Origin: Utricularia gibba
Lineage: Eukaryota > Streptophyta > Magnoliopsida > Lamiales > Lentibulariaceae
Assembly: GCA_002189035.1 (NCBI GenBank)
Contig: NEEC01000112.1
Span: 1-64,000 of the forward strand
Length of the DNA: 64,000 bases
Direction of reading: 5' to 3'
In this document: one piece after another, positions 49,599 to 63,625 of the stretch
How the letters are laid out: every line of letters starts with the position of its first letter
Numbering within the stretch: the stretch's first letter is position 1
Notes under the pieces: generated by a model
The model's input: only the letters and a program-made list of their open reading frames with translations
What the model was told of the DNA's origin: nothing
The model's database searches: none
Program-made: the position numbers and the translations under genes

Positions 49599-52100
49599 CG
49601 TTAATAAATGCATCACTTTTTTGGCCGGGCTACAAATGACTATGGCCAGAGCGCGACTCGACCATTTGCTCGATACTAGTGCCAGCCTAGAGCGCCTCCT
49701 CAAATATAAATCAGGTTGTTGAGAAAACCATTTGGGGTGCTCATGACATCCTAACTTCAAAAAATGCATCACGATTTTCATCGAGTAGCACCCGATTGGG
49801 CTCAGGAGCCAGACCGAACCTTGGGCCCTTACAAAGCTGCCAACGACAGCACCCGCCTTAAAATGGCAAGCTATTGCTTGAAAAACCATTCAGGCAGCCG
49901 CCGAAAACCCAACGTTGATAAATGCATCACTTATTTTCCGGGCTACAACTGACTATGGGCCATAGCCCGACCCGACCTCTGGCCCAATCCCGAAACCCCC
50001 CAAGAGCGCCTTCTGAAATATAAAGTAGAGTGTTGAGAAAACCCGTTGGGGTTCTCATGACATCCTAACTAAAGCAAATGCATTACGATTTCGTCGAGTA
50101 CGACCCGATTGGGCTTAGTAGCCAGACCGAATCTCGGGCCCTGACAAAGCTCCCAACTACAGCCCACCTTAAAACGGCAAGCTGTTGCTTGAAAAACCAT
50201 TTAGGCAGCCGCCGAAAACCCATCGTTGATAAATGCATCACTTATTTTCCGGGCTACAACTGACTATTGGCCTGAGCCCGACCCGACCTCTGGCCCAATC
50301 CCGAAACCCTCCGAGGGCGCCTTCTCAAATATATAGCAGAGTGTTGAGAAAACCCATTGGGGTTCTCATGACATCCTAACTACATCAAATGCGTTACGAT
50401 TTTCGTCGAGTGCGACCCGATTGGGCTTAGTAGCCAGACCGAATCTCGGGCCGGACAAAGCTCCCAACGACAGCACCCGACTTTAAATGGCAAGCTATTG
50501 CTTGAAAACCATGTGGGCAGCCGCCGACAACCCAACGTTAATAAATGCATCACTTCTTTTGCCGGGCTACAGCTGACTTGGGCTCAAGCCCGACCCGAAT
50601 CCGGCCCGATCTCGGTGACCCACAAAAGCGCCTTGTCAAGTGTAAAGCATGCTGTTGAAAAAACCATTTGGGGTGGTCATGAGATCCTAACTTCAATAAA
50701 GGCATCACGATTTCGTCGAATGGGATCGGATTGTGCTGTGAAGTCAGACCGAACCTTGGGTCCGGACGAAGTTCCCAACAACAGCACCCGCAAAAAAACG
50801 ACAACTTTTCCTCGAAAAAAGCATGTAGGCAGCCGCCGAAAACCCAACGTTAATAAATGCATCACTTTTTTGGCCGGGCTACAAATGACTATGGGCCAGA
50901 GCGCGACTCGACCATTTGCTCGATACTAGTGCCAGCCTAGAGCGCCTCCTCAAATATAAATCAGGTTGTTGAGAAAACCATTTGGGGTGCTCATGACATC
51001 CTAACTTCAAAAAATGCATCACGATTTTCATCGAGTAGCACCCGATTGGGCTCAGGAGCCAGACCGAACCTTGGGCCCTTACAAAGCTGCCAACGACAGC
51101 ACCCGCCTTAAAATGGCAAGCTATTGCTTGAAAAACCATTCAGGCAGCCGCCGAAAACCCAACGTTGATAAATGCATCACTTATTTTCCGGGCTACAACT
51201 GACTATGGGCCATAGCCCGACCCGACCTCTGGCCCAATCCCGAAACCCCCAAGAGCGCCTTCTGAAATATAAAGTAGAGTGTTGAGAAAACCCGTTGGGG
51301 TTCTCATGACATCCTAACTAAAGCAAATGCATTACGATTCGTCGAGTACGACCCGATTGGGCTTAGTAGCCAGACCGAATCTCGGGCCCTGACAAAGCTC
51401 CCAACTACAGCACCCACCTTAAAACGGCAAGCTGTTGCTTGAAAAACCATTTAGGCAGCCGCCGAAAACCCATCGTTGATAAATGCATCACTTATTTTCC
51501 GGGCTACAACTGACTATTGGCCTGAGCCCGACCCGACCTCTGGCCCAATCCCGAAACCCTCCGAGGGCGCCTTCTCAAATATATAGCAGAGTGTTGAGAA
51601 AACCCATTGGGGTTCTCATGACATCCTAACTACATCAAATGCGTTACGATTTTCGTCGAGTGCGACCCGATTGGGCTTAGTAGCCAGACCGAATCTCGGG
51701 CCGGACAAAGCTCCCAACGACAGCACCCGACTTTAAATGGCAAGCTATTGCTTGACAAACCATGTGGGCAGCCGCCGACAACCCAACGTTAATAAATGCA
51801 TCACTTCTTTTGCCGGGCTACAGCTGACTTTGGGCTCAAGCCCGACCCGAATCCGGCCCGATCTCGGTGACCCACAAAAGCGCCTTGTCAAGTGTAAAGC
51901 ATGCTGTTGAAAAAACCATTTGGGGTGGTCATGAGATCCTAACTTCAATAAAGGCATCACGATTTACGTCGAATGGGATCGGATTGTGCTGTGAAGTCAG
52001 ACCGATCCTTGGGTCCGGACGAAGTTCCCAACAACAGCACCCGCAAAAAAACGACAACTTTTCCTCGAAAAAAGCATGTAGGCAGCCGCCGAAAACCCAA
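49599..52100 (+). repeat. Tetramer HOR run, 2 copies
   Basis: Units start at 49599 (1249 bp) and 50848 (1253 bp), each A-C-D-B. They carry the right-block states ACCCGTTGGGG in C and CTCCGAGGGCGCC in D. The first has a 2-base loss in GCACCCACC (ACAGCCCACC near 50160). Confidence 0.92.
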
Positions 52101-53600
52101 CGTTAATAAATGCATCACTTTTTTGGCCGGGCTACAAATGACTATGGGCCAGAGCGCGACTCGACCATTTGCTCGATACTAGTGCCAGCCTAGAGCGCCT
52201 CCTCAAATATAAATCAGGTTGTTGAGAAAACCATTTGGGGTGCTCATGACATCCTAACTTCAAAAAATGCATCACGATTTTCATCGAGTAGCACCCGATT
52301 GGGCTCAGGAGCCAGACCGAACCTTGGGCCCTTACAAAGCTGCCAACGACAGCACCCGCCTTAAAATGGCAAGCTATTGCTTGAAAAACCATTCAGGCAG
52401 CCGCCGAAAACCCAACGTTGATAAATGCATCACTTATTTTCCGGGCTACAACTGACTATGGGCCATAGCCCGACCCGACCTCTGGCCCAATCCCGAAACC
52501 CCCAAGAGCGCCTTCTGAAATATAAAGTAGAGTGTTGAGAAAACCCGTTGGGGTTCTCATGACATCCTAACTAAAGCAAATGCATTACGATTTCGTCGAG
52601 TACGACCCGATTGGGCTTAGTAGCCAGACCGAATCTCGGGCCCTGACAAAGAGCTTAAAACGGCAAGCTGTTGCTTGAAAAACCATTTAGGCAGCCGCCG
52701 AAAACCCATCGTTGATAAATGCATCACTTATTTTCCGGGCTACAACTGACTAAGCCCGACCCGACCTCTGGCCCAATCCCGAGAGCGCCTTCTTGAGAAA
52801 ACCCATTGGGGTTCTCATGACATCCTAACTAAAGCAAATGCATTACGATTTCGTCGAGTACGACCCGATTGGCTTAGTAGCCAGACCGAATCTCGGGCCC
52901 TGACAAAGCTCCCAACTACAGCACCCACCTTAAAACGGCAAGCTGTTGCTTGAAAAACCATTTAGGCAGCCGCCGAAAACCCATCGTTGATAAATGCATC
53001 ACTTATTTTCCGGGCTACAACTGACTATTGGCCTGAGCCCGACCCGACCTCTGGCCCAATCCCGAAACCCTCCGAGCGCCTTCTCAAATATATAGTGTTG
53101 AGAAAACCCATTGGGGTTCTCATGACATCCTAACTACATCAAATGCGTTACGATTTTCGTCGAGTGCGACCCGATTGGGCTTAGTAGCCAGACCGAATCT
53201 CGGGCCGGACAAAGCTCCCAACGACAGCACCCGACTTTAAATGGCAAGCTATTGCTTGAAAACCATGTGGGCAGCCGCCGACAACCAACGTTAATAAATG
53301 CATCACTTCTTTTGCCGGGCTACAGCTGACTTGGGCTCAAGCCCGACCCGAATCCGGCCCGATCTCGGTGACCCACAAAAGCGCCTTGTCAAGTGTAAAG
53401 CATGCTGTTGAAAAAACCATTTGGGGTGGTCATGAGATCCTAACTTCAATAAAGGCATCACGATTTACGTCGAATGGGATCGGATTGTGCTGTGAAGTCA
53501 GACCGAACCTTGGGTCCGGACGAAGTTCCCAACAACAGCACCGCAAAAAAACGACAACTTTTCCTCGAAAAAAGCATGTAGGCAGCCGCCGAAAACCCAA
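52101..53600 (+). repeat. Pentamer with a shortened extra C (1500 bp)
   Basis: Monomers start at 52101 (A), 52416 (C, with a loss at ACAAAGAGCTTAAAACGG), 52710 (C, 275 bp), 52985 (D) and 53289 (B). The extra C joins CCAATCCCGA directly to GAGCGCC and lacks the AAATATAAAGTAGAG segment. The short C at 42831 has similar losses. Confidence 0.87.
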
Positions 53601-56600
53601 CGTTAATAAATGCATCACTTTTTTGGCCGGGCTACAAATGACTATGGGCCAGAGCGCGACTCGACCATTTGCTCGATACTAGTGCCAGCCTAGAGCGCCT
53701 CCTCAAATATAAATCAGGTTGTTGAGAAAACCATTTGGGGTGCTCATGACATCCTAACTTCAAAAAATGCATCACGATTTTCATCGAGTAGCACCCGATT
53801 GGGCTCAGGAGCCAGACCGAACCTTGGGCCCTTACAAAGCTGCCAACGACAGCACCCGCCTTAAAATGGCAAGCTATTGCTTGAAAAACCATTCAGGCAG
53901 CCGCCGAAAACCCAACGTTGATAAATGCATCACTTATTTTCCGGGCTACAACTGACTATGGGCCATAGCCCGACCCGACCTCTGGCCCAATCCCGAAACC
54001 CCCCAAGAGCGCCTTCTGAAATATAAAGTAGAGTGTTGAGAAAACCCGTTGGGGTTCTCATGACATCCTAACTAAAGCAAATGCATTACGATTTCGTCGA
54101 GTACGACCCGATTGGGCTTAGTAGCCAGACCGAATCTCGGGCCCTGACAAAGCTCCCAACTACAGCACCCACCTTAAAACGGCAAGCTGTTGCTTGAAAA
54201 ACCATTTAGGCAGCCGCCGAAAACCCATCGTTGATAAATGCATCACTTATTTTCCGGGCTACAACTGACTATTGGCCTGAGCCCGACCCGACCTCTGGCC
54301 CAATCCCGAAACCCTCCGAGGGCGCCTTCTCAAATATATAGCAGAGTGTTGAGAAAACCCATTGGGGTTCTCATGACATCCTAACTACATCAAATGCGTT
54401 ACGATTTTCGTCGAGTGCGACCCGATTGGGCTTAGTAGCCAGACCGAATCTCGGGCCGGACAAAGCTCCCAACGACAGCACCCGACTTTAAATGGCAAGC
54501 TATTGCTTGACAAACCATGTGGGCAGCCGCCGACAACCCAACGTTAATAAATGCATCACTTCTTTTGCCGGGCTACAGCTGACTTGGGCTCAAGCCCGAC
54601 CCGAATCCGGCCCGATCTCGGTGACCCACAAAAGCGCCTTGTCAAGTGTAAAGCATGCTGTTGAAAAAACCATTTGGGGTGGTCATGAGATCCTAACTTC
54701 AATAAAGGCATCACGATTTTCGTCGAATGGGATCGGATTGTGCTGTGAAGTCAGACCGACCTTGGGTCCGGACGAAGTTCCCAACAACAGCACCCGCAAA
54801 AAAACGACAACTTTTCCTCGAAAAAAGCATGTAGGCAGCCGCCGAAAACCCAACGTTAATAAATGCATCACTTTTTTGGCCGGGCTACAAATGACTATGG
54901 GCCAGAGCGCGACTCGACCATTTGCTCGATACTAGTGCCAGCCTAGAGCGCCTCCTCAAATATAAATCAGGTTGTTGAGAAAACCATTTGGGGTGCTCAT
55001 GACATCCTAACTTCAAAAAATGCATCACGATTTTCATCGAGTAGCACCCGATTGGGCTCAGGAGCCAGACCGAACCTTGGGCCCTTACAAAGCTGCCAAC
55101 GACAGCACCCGCCTTAAAATGGCAAGCTATTGCTTGAAAAACCATTCAGGCAGCCGCCGAAAACCCAACGTTGATAAATGCATCACTTATTTTCCGGGCT
55201 ACAACTGACTATGGGCCATAGCCCGACCCGACCTCTGGCCCAATCCCGAAACCCCCCAAGAGCGCCTTCTGAAATATAAAGTAGAGTGTTGAGAAAACCC
55301 GTTGGGGTTCTCATGACATCCTAACTAAAGCAAATGCATTACGATTTCGTCGAGTACGACCCGATTGGGCTTAGTAGCCAGACCGAATCTCGGGCCCTGA
55401 CAAAGCTCCCAACTACAGCACCCACCTTAAAACGGCAAGCTGTTGCTTGAAAAACCATTTAGGCAGCCGCCGAAAACCCATCGTTGATAAATGCATCACT
55501 TATTTTCCGGGCTACAACTGACTATTGGCCTGAGCCCGACCCGACCTCTGGCCCAATCCCGAAACCCTCCGAGGGCGCCTTCTCAAATATATAGCAGAGT
55601 GTTGAGAAAACCCATTGGGGTTCTCATGACATCCTAACTACATCAAATGCGTTACGATTTTCGTCGAGTGCGACCCGATTGGGCTTAGTAGCCAGACCGA
55701 ATCTCGGGCCGGACAAAGCTCCCAACGACAGCACCCGACTTTAAATGGCAAGCTATTGCTTGACAAACCATGTGGGCAGCCGCCGACAACCCAACGTTAA
55801 TAAATGCATCACTTCTTTTGCCGGGCTACAGCTGACTTTGGGCTCAAGCCCGACCCGAATCCGGCCCGATCTCGGTGACCCACAAAAGCGCCTTGTCAAG
55901 TGTAAAGCATGCTGTTGAAAAAACCATTTGGGGTGGTCATGAGATCCTAACTTCAATAAAGGCATCACGATTTCGTCGAATGGGATCGGATTGTGCTGTG
56001 AAGTCAGACCGATCCTTGGGTCCGGACGAAGTTCCCAACAACAGCACCCGCAAAAAAACGACAACTTTTCCTCGAAAAAAGCATGTAGGCAGCCGCCGAA
56101 AACCCAACGTTAATAAATGCATCACTTTTTTGGCCGGGCTACAAATGACTATGGGCCAGAGCGCGACTCGACCATTTGCTCGATACTAGTGCCAGCCTAG
56201 AGCGCCTCCTCAAATATAAATCAGGTTGTTGAGAAAACCATTTGGGGTGCTCATGACATCCTAACTTCAAAAAATGCATCACGATTTTCATCGAGTAGCA
56301 CCCGATTGGGCTCAGGAGCCAGACCGAACCTTGGGCCCTTACAAAGCTGCCAACGACAGCACCCGCCTTAAAATGGCAAGCTATTGCTTGAAAAACCATT
56401 CAGGCAGCCGCCGAAAACCCAACGTTGATAAATGCATCACTTATTTTCCGGGCTACAACTGACTATGGGCCATAGCCCGACCCGACCTCTGGCCCAATCC
56501 CGAAACCCCCAAGAGCGCCTTCTGAAATATAAAGTAGAGTGTTGAGAAAACCCGTTGGGGTTCTCATGACATCCTAACTAAAGCAAATGCATTACGATTT

Positions 56601-59600
56601 CGTCGAGTACGACCCGATTGGGCTTAGTAGCCAGACCGAATCTCGGGCCCTGACAAAGCTCCCAACTACAGCACCCACCTTAAAACGGCAAGCTGTTGCT
56701 TGAAAAACCATTTAGGCAGCCGCCGAAAACCCATCGTTGATAAATGCATCACTTATTTTCCGGGCTACAACTGACTATTGGCCTGAGCCCGACCCGACCT
56801 CTGGCCCAATCCCGAAACCCTCCGAGGGCGCCTTCTCAAATATATAGCAGAGTGTTGAGAAAACCCATTGGGGTTCTCATGACATCCTAACTACATCAAA
56901 TGCGTTACGATTTTCGTCGAGTGCGACCCGATTGGGCTTAGTAGCCAGACCGAATCTCGGGCCGGACAAAGCTCCCAACGACAGCACCCGCTTTAAATGG
57001 CAAGCTATTGCTTGAAAACCATGTGGGCAGCCGCCGACAACCCAACGTTAATAAATGCATCACTTCTTTTGCCGGGCTACAGCTGACTTTGGGCTCAAGC
57101 CCGACCCGAATCCGGCCCGATCTCGGTGACCCACAAAAGCGCCTTGTCAAGTGTAAAGCATGCTGTTGAAAAAACCATTTGGGGTGGTCATGAGATCCTA
57201 ACTTCAATAAAGGCATCACGATTTTCGTCGAATGGGATCGGATTGTGCTGTGAAGTCAGACCGATCCTTGGGTCCGGACGAAGTTCCCAACAACAGCACC
57301 CGCAAAAAAACGACAACTTTTCCTCGAAAAAAGCATGTAGGCAGCCGCCGAAAACCCAACGTTAATAAATGCATCACTTTTTTGGCCGGGCTACAAATGA
57401 CTATGGGCCAGAGCGCGACTCGACCATTTGCTCGATACTAGTGCCAGCCTAGAGCGCCTCCTCAAATATAAATCAGGTTGTTGAGAAAACCATTTGGGGT
57501 GCTCATGACATCCTAACTTCAAAAAATGCATCACGATTTTCATCGAGTAGCACCCGATTGGGCTCAGGAGCCAGACCGAACCTTGGGCCCTTACAAAGCT
57601 GCCAACGACAGCACCCGCCTTAAAATGGCAAGCTATTGCTTGAAAAACCATTCAGGCAGCCGCCGAAAACCCAACGTTGATAAATGCATCACTTATTTTC
57701 CGGGCTACAACTGACTATGGGCCATAGCCCGACCCGACCTCTGGCCCAATCCCGAAACCCCCAAGAGCGCCTTCTGAAATATAAAGTAGAGTGTTGAGAA
57801 AACCCGTTGGGGTTCTCATGACATCCTAACTAAAGCAAATGCATTACGATTTCGTCGAGTACGACCCGATTGGGCTTAGTAGCCAGACCGAATCTCGGGC
57901 CCTGACAAAGCTCCCAACTACAGCACCCACCTTAAAACGGCAAGCTGTTGCTTGAAAAACCATTTAGGCAGCCGCCGAAAACCCATCGTTGATAAATGCA
58001 TCACTTATTTTCCGGGCTACAACTGACTATTGGCCTGAGCCCGACCCGACCTCTGGCCCAATCCCGAAACCCTCCGAGGGCGCCTTCTCAAATATATAGC
58101 AGAGTGTTGAGAAAACCCATTGGGGTTCTCATGACATCCTAACTACATCAAATGCGTTACGATTTTCGTCGAGTGCGACCCGATTGGGCTTAGTAGCCAG
58201 ACCGAATCTCGGGCCGGACAAAGCTCCCAACGACAGCACCCGACTTTAAATGGCAAGCTATTGCTTGACAAACCATGTGGGCAGCCGCCGACAACCCAAC
58301 GTTAATAAATGCATCACTTCTTTTGCCGGGCTACAGCTGACTTTGGGCTCAAGCCCGACCCGAATCCGGCCCGATCTCGGTGACCCACAAAAGCGCCTTG
58401 TCAAGTGTAAAGCATGCTGTTGAAAAAACCATTTGGGGTGGTCATGAGATCCTAACTTCAATAAAGGCATCACGATTTTCGTCGAATGGGATCGGATTGT
58501 GCTGTGAAGTCAGACCGATCCTTGGGTCCGGACGAAGTTCCCAACAACAGCACCCGCAAAAAAACGACAACTTTTCCTCGAAAAAAGCATGTAGGCAGCC
58601 GCCGAAAACCCAACGTTAATAAATGCATCACTTTTTTGGCCGGGCTACAAATGACTATGGGCCAGAGCGCGACTCGACCATTTGCTCGATACTAGTGCCA
58701 GCCTAGAGCGCCTCCTCAAATATAAATCAGGTTGTTGAGAAAACCATTTGGGGTGCTCATGACATCCTAACTTCAAAAAAATGCATCACGATTTTCATCG
58801 AGTAGCACCCGATTGGGCTCAGGAGCCAGACCGAACCTTGGGCCCTTACAAAGCTGCCAACGACAGCACCCGCCTTAAAATGGCAAGCTATTGCTTGAAA
58901 AACCATTCAGGCAGCCGCCGAAAACCCAACGTTGATAAATGCATCACTTATTTTCCGGGCTACAACTGACTATGGGCCATAGCCCGACCCGACCTCTGGC
59001 CCAATCCCGAAACCCCCAAGAGCGCCTTCTGAAATATAAAGTAGAGTGTTGAGAAAACCCGTTGGGGTTCTCATGACATCCTAACTAAAGCAAATGCATT
59101 ACGATTTCGTCGAGTACGACCCGATTGGGCTTAGTAGCCAGACCGAATCTCGGGCCCTGACAAAGCTCCCAACTACAGCACCCACCTTAAAACGGCAAGC
59201 TGTTGCTTGAAAAACCATTTAGGCAGCCGCCGAAAACCCATCGTTGATAAATGCATCACTTATTTTCCGGGCTACAACTGACTATTGGCCTGAGCCCGAC
59301 CCGACCTCTGGCCCAATCCCGAAACCCTCCGAGGGCGCCTTCTCAAATATATAGCAGAGTGTTGAGAAAACCCATTGGGGTTCTCATGACATCCTAACTA
59401 CATCAAATGCGTTACGATTTTCGTCGAGTGCGACCCGATTGGGCTTAGTAGCCAGACCGAATCTCGGGCCGGACAAAGCTCCCAACGACAGCACCCGACT
59501 TTAAATGGCAAGCTATTGCTTGAAAACCATGTGGGCAGCCGCCGACAACCCAACGTTAATAAATGCATCACTTCTTTTGCCGGGCTACAGCTGACTTTGG

Positions 59601-62600
59601 GCTCAAGCCCGACCCGAATCCGGCCCGATCTCGGTGACCCACAAAAGCGCCTTGTCAAGTGTAAAGCATGCTGTTGAAAAAACCATTTGGGGTGGTCATG
59701 AGATCCTAACTTCAATAAAGGCATCACGATTTTCGTCGAATGGGATCGGATTGTGCTGTGAAGTCAGACCGAACCTTGGGTCCGGACGAAGTTCCCAACA
59801 ACAGCACCCGCAAAAAAACGACAACTTTTCCTCGAAAAAAGCATGTAGGCAGCCGCCGAAAACCCAACGTTAATAAATGCATCACTTTTTTGGCCGGGCT
59901 ACAAATGACTATGGGCCAGAGCGCGACTCGACCATTTGCTCGATACTAGTGCCAGCCTAGAGCGCCTCCTCAAATATAAATCAGGTTGTTGAGAAAACCA
60001 TTTGGGGTGCTCATGACATCCTAACTTCAAAAAATGCATCACGATTTTCATCGAGTAGCACCCGATTGGGCTCAGGAGCCAGACCGAACCTTGGGCCCTT
60101 ACAAAGCTGCCAACGACAGCACCCGCCTTAAAATGGCAAGCTATTGCTTGAAAAACCATTCAGGCAGCCGCCGAAAACCCAACGTTGATAAATGCATCAC
60201 TTATTTTCCGGGCTACAACTGACTATGGGCCATAGCCCGACCCGACCTCTGGCCCAATCCCGAAACCCCCAAGAGCGCCTTCTGAAATATAAAGTAGAGT
60301 GTTGAGAAAACCCGTTGGGGTTCTCATGACATCCTAACTAAAGCAAATGCATTACGATTTCGTCGAGTACGACCCGATTGGGCTTAGTAGCCAGACCGAA
60401 TCTCGGGCCCTGACAAAGCTCCCAACTACAGCACCCACCTTAAAACGGCAAGCTGTTGCTTGAAAAACCATTTAGGCAGCCGCCGAAAACCCATCGTTGA
60501 TAAATGCATCACTTATTTTCCGGGCTACAACTGACTATTGGCCTGAGCCCGACCCGACCTCTGGCCCAATCCCGAAACCCTCCGAGGGCGCCTTCTCAAA
60601 TATATAGCAGAGTGTTGAGAAAACCCATTGGGGTTCTCATGACATCCTAACTACATCAAATGCGTTACGATTTTCGTCGAGTGCGACCCGATTGGGCTTA
60701 GTAGCCAGACCGAATCTCGGGCCGGACAAAGCTCCCAACGACAGCACCCGCCTTTAAATGGCAAGCTATTGCTTGACAAACCATGTGGGCAGCCGCCGAC
60801 AACCCAACGTTAATAAATGCATCACTTCTTTTGCCGGGCTACAGCTGACTTGGGCTCAAGCCCGACCCGAATCCGGCCCGATCTCGGTGACCCACAAAAG
60901 CGCCTTGTCAAGTGTAAAGCATGCTGTTGAAAAAACCATTTGGGGTGGTCATGAGATCCTAACTTCAATAAAGGCATCACGATTTTCGTCGAATGGGATC
61001 GGATTGTGCTGTGAAGTCAGACCGATCCTTGGGTCCGGACGAAGTTCCCAACAACAGCACCCGCAAAAAAACGACAACTTTTCCTCGAAAAAAGCATGTA
61101 GGCAGCCGCCGAAAACCCAACGTTAATAAATGCATCACTTTTTTGGCCGGGCTACAAATGACTATGGGCCAGAGCGCGACTCGACCATTTGCTCGATACT
61201 AGTGCCAGCCTAGAGCGCCTCCTCAAATATAAATCAGGTTGTTGAGAAAACCATTTGGGGTGCTCATGACATCCTAACTTCAAAAAATGCATCACGATTT
61301 TCATCGAGTAGCACCCGATTGGGCTCAGGAGCCAGACCGAACCTTGGGCCCTTACAAAGCTGCCAACGACAGCACCCGCCTTAAAATGGCAAGCTATTGC
61401 TTGAAAAACCATTCAGGCAGCCGCCGAAAACCCAACGTTGATAAATGCATCACTTATTTTCCGGGCTACAACTGACTATGGGCCATAGCCCGACCCGACC
61501 TCTGGCCCAATCCCGAAACCCCCCAAGAGCGCCTTCTGAAATATAAAGTAGAGTGTTGAGAAAACCCGTTGGGGTTCTCATGACATCCTAACTAAAGCAA
61601 ATGCATTACGATTTCGTCGAGTACGACCCGATTGGGCTTAGTAGCCAGACCGAATCTCGGGCCCTGACAAAGCTCCCAACTACAGCACCCACCTTAAAAC
61701 GGCAAGCTGTTGCTTGAAAAACCATTTAGGCAGCCGCCGAAAACCCATCGTTGATAAATGCATCACTTATTTTCCGGGCTACAACTGACTATTGGCCTGA
61801 GCCCGACCCGACCTCTGGCCCAATCCCGAAACCCTCCGAGGGCGCCTTCTCAAATATATAGCAGAGTGTTGAGAAAACCCATTGGGGTTCTCATGACATC
61901 CTAACTACATCAAATGCGTTACGATTTTCGTCGAGTGCGACCCGATTGGGCTTAGTAGCCAGACCGAATCTCGGGCCGGACAAAGCTCCCAACGACAGCA
62001 CCCGACTTTAAATGGCAAGCTATTGCTTGACAAACCATGTGGGCAGCCGCCGACAACCCAACGTTAATAAATGCATCACTTCTTTTGCCGGGCTACAGCT
62101 GACTTTGGGCTCAAGCCCGACCCGAATCCGGCCCGATCTCGGTGACCCACAAAAGCGCCTTGTCAAGTGTAAAGCATGCTGTTGAAAAAACCATTTGGGG
62201 TGGTCATGAGATCCTAACTTCAATAAAGGCATGTCACGATTTTCGTCGGGATCGGATTGTGCTGTGAAGTCAGACCGATCCTTGGGTCCGGACGAAGTTC
62301 CCAACAACAGCACCCGCAAAAAAACGACAACTTTTCCTCGAAAAAAGCATGTAGGCAGCCGCCGAAAACCCAACGTTAATAAATGCATCACTTTTTTGGC
62401 CGGGCTACAAATGACTATGGGCCAGAGCGCGACTCGACCATTTGCTCGATACTAGTGCCAGCCTAGAGCGCCTCCTCAAATATAAATCAGGTTGTTGAGA
62501 AAACCATTTGGGGTGCTCATGACATCCTAACTTCAAAAAATGCATCACGATTTTCATCGAGTAGCACCCGATTGGGCTCAGGAGCCAGACCGAACCTTGG

Positions 62601-63625
62601 GCCCTTACAAAGCTGCCAACGACAGCACCCGCCTTAAAATGGCAAGCTATTGCTTGAAAAACCATTCAGGCAGCCGCCGAAAACCCAACGTTGATAAATG
62701 CATCACTTATTTTCCGGGCTACAACTGACTATGGGCCATAGCCCGACCCGACCTCTGGCCCAATCCCGAAACCCCCAAGAGCGCCTTCTGAAATATAAAG
62801 TAGAGTGTTGAGAAAACCCGTTGGGGTTCTCATGACATCCTAACTAAAGCAAATGCATTACGATTTCGTCGAGTACGACCCGATTGGGCTTAGTAGCCAG
62901 ACCGAATCTCGGGCCCTGACAAAGCTCCCAACTACAGCACCCACCTTAAAACGGCAAGCTGTTGCTTGAAAAACCATTTAGGCAGCCGCCGAAAACCCAT
63001 CGTTGATAAATGCATCACTTATTTTCCGGGCTACAACTGACTATTGGCCTGAGCCCGACCCGACCTCTGGCCCAATCCCGAAACCCTCCGAGGGCGCCTT
63101 CTCAAATATATAGCAGAGTGTTGAGAAAACCCATTGGGGTTCTCATGACATCCTAACTACATCAAATGCGTTACGATTTTCGTCGAGTGCGACCCGATTG
63201 GGCTTAGTAGCCAGACCGAATCTCGGGCCGGACAAAGCTCCCAACGACAGCACCCGACTTTAAATGGCAAGCTATTGCTTGAAAAACCATGTGGGCAGCC
63301 GCCGACAACCCAACGTTAATAAATGCATCACTTCTTTTGCCGGGCTACAGCTGACTTTGGGCTCAAGCCCGACCCGAATCCGGCCCGATCTCGGTGACCC
63401 ACAAAAGCGCCTTGTCAAGTGTAAAGCATGCTGTTGAAAAAACCATTTGGGGTGGTCATGAGATCCTAACTTCAATAAAGGCATCACGATTTCGTCGAAT
63501 GGGATCGGATTGTGCTGTGAAGTCAGACCGACCTTGGGTCCGGACGAAGTTCCCAACAACAGCACCCGCAAAAAAACGACAACTTTTCCTCGAAAAAAGC
63601 ATGTAGGCAGCCGCCGAAAACCCAA
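53601..63625 (+). repeat. Tetramer HOR run, 8 copies of ~1253 bp
   Basis: Units start at 53601, 54854, 56108, 57360, 58614, 59868, 61121 and 62374, spaced 1252-1254 bp. This is the most homogeneous stretch. Variation is limited mainly to the C5/C6 run in type C, the D tail and several positions in B. One B (near 62228) reads GGCATGTCACG and lacks AATG in GTCGGGATCGG. Confidence 0.95.

Noticed and set aside
53601-63625. C5 versus C6 run in GAAACCCCC(C)AAG and similar homopolymer differences as real subfamily markers
   Set aside because: Homopolymer length is the commonest error in long-read assemblies, so these were not used to define HOR copies.
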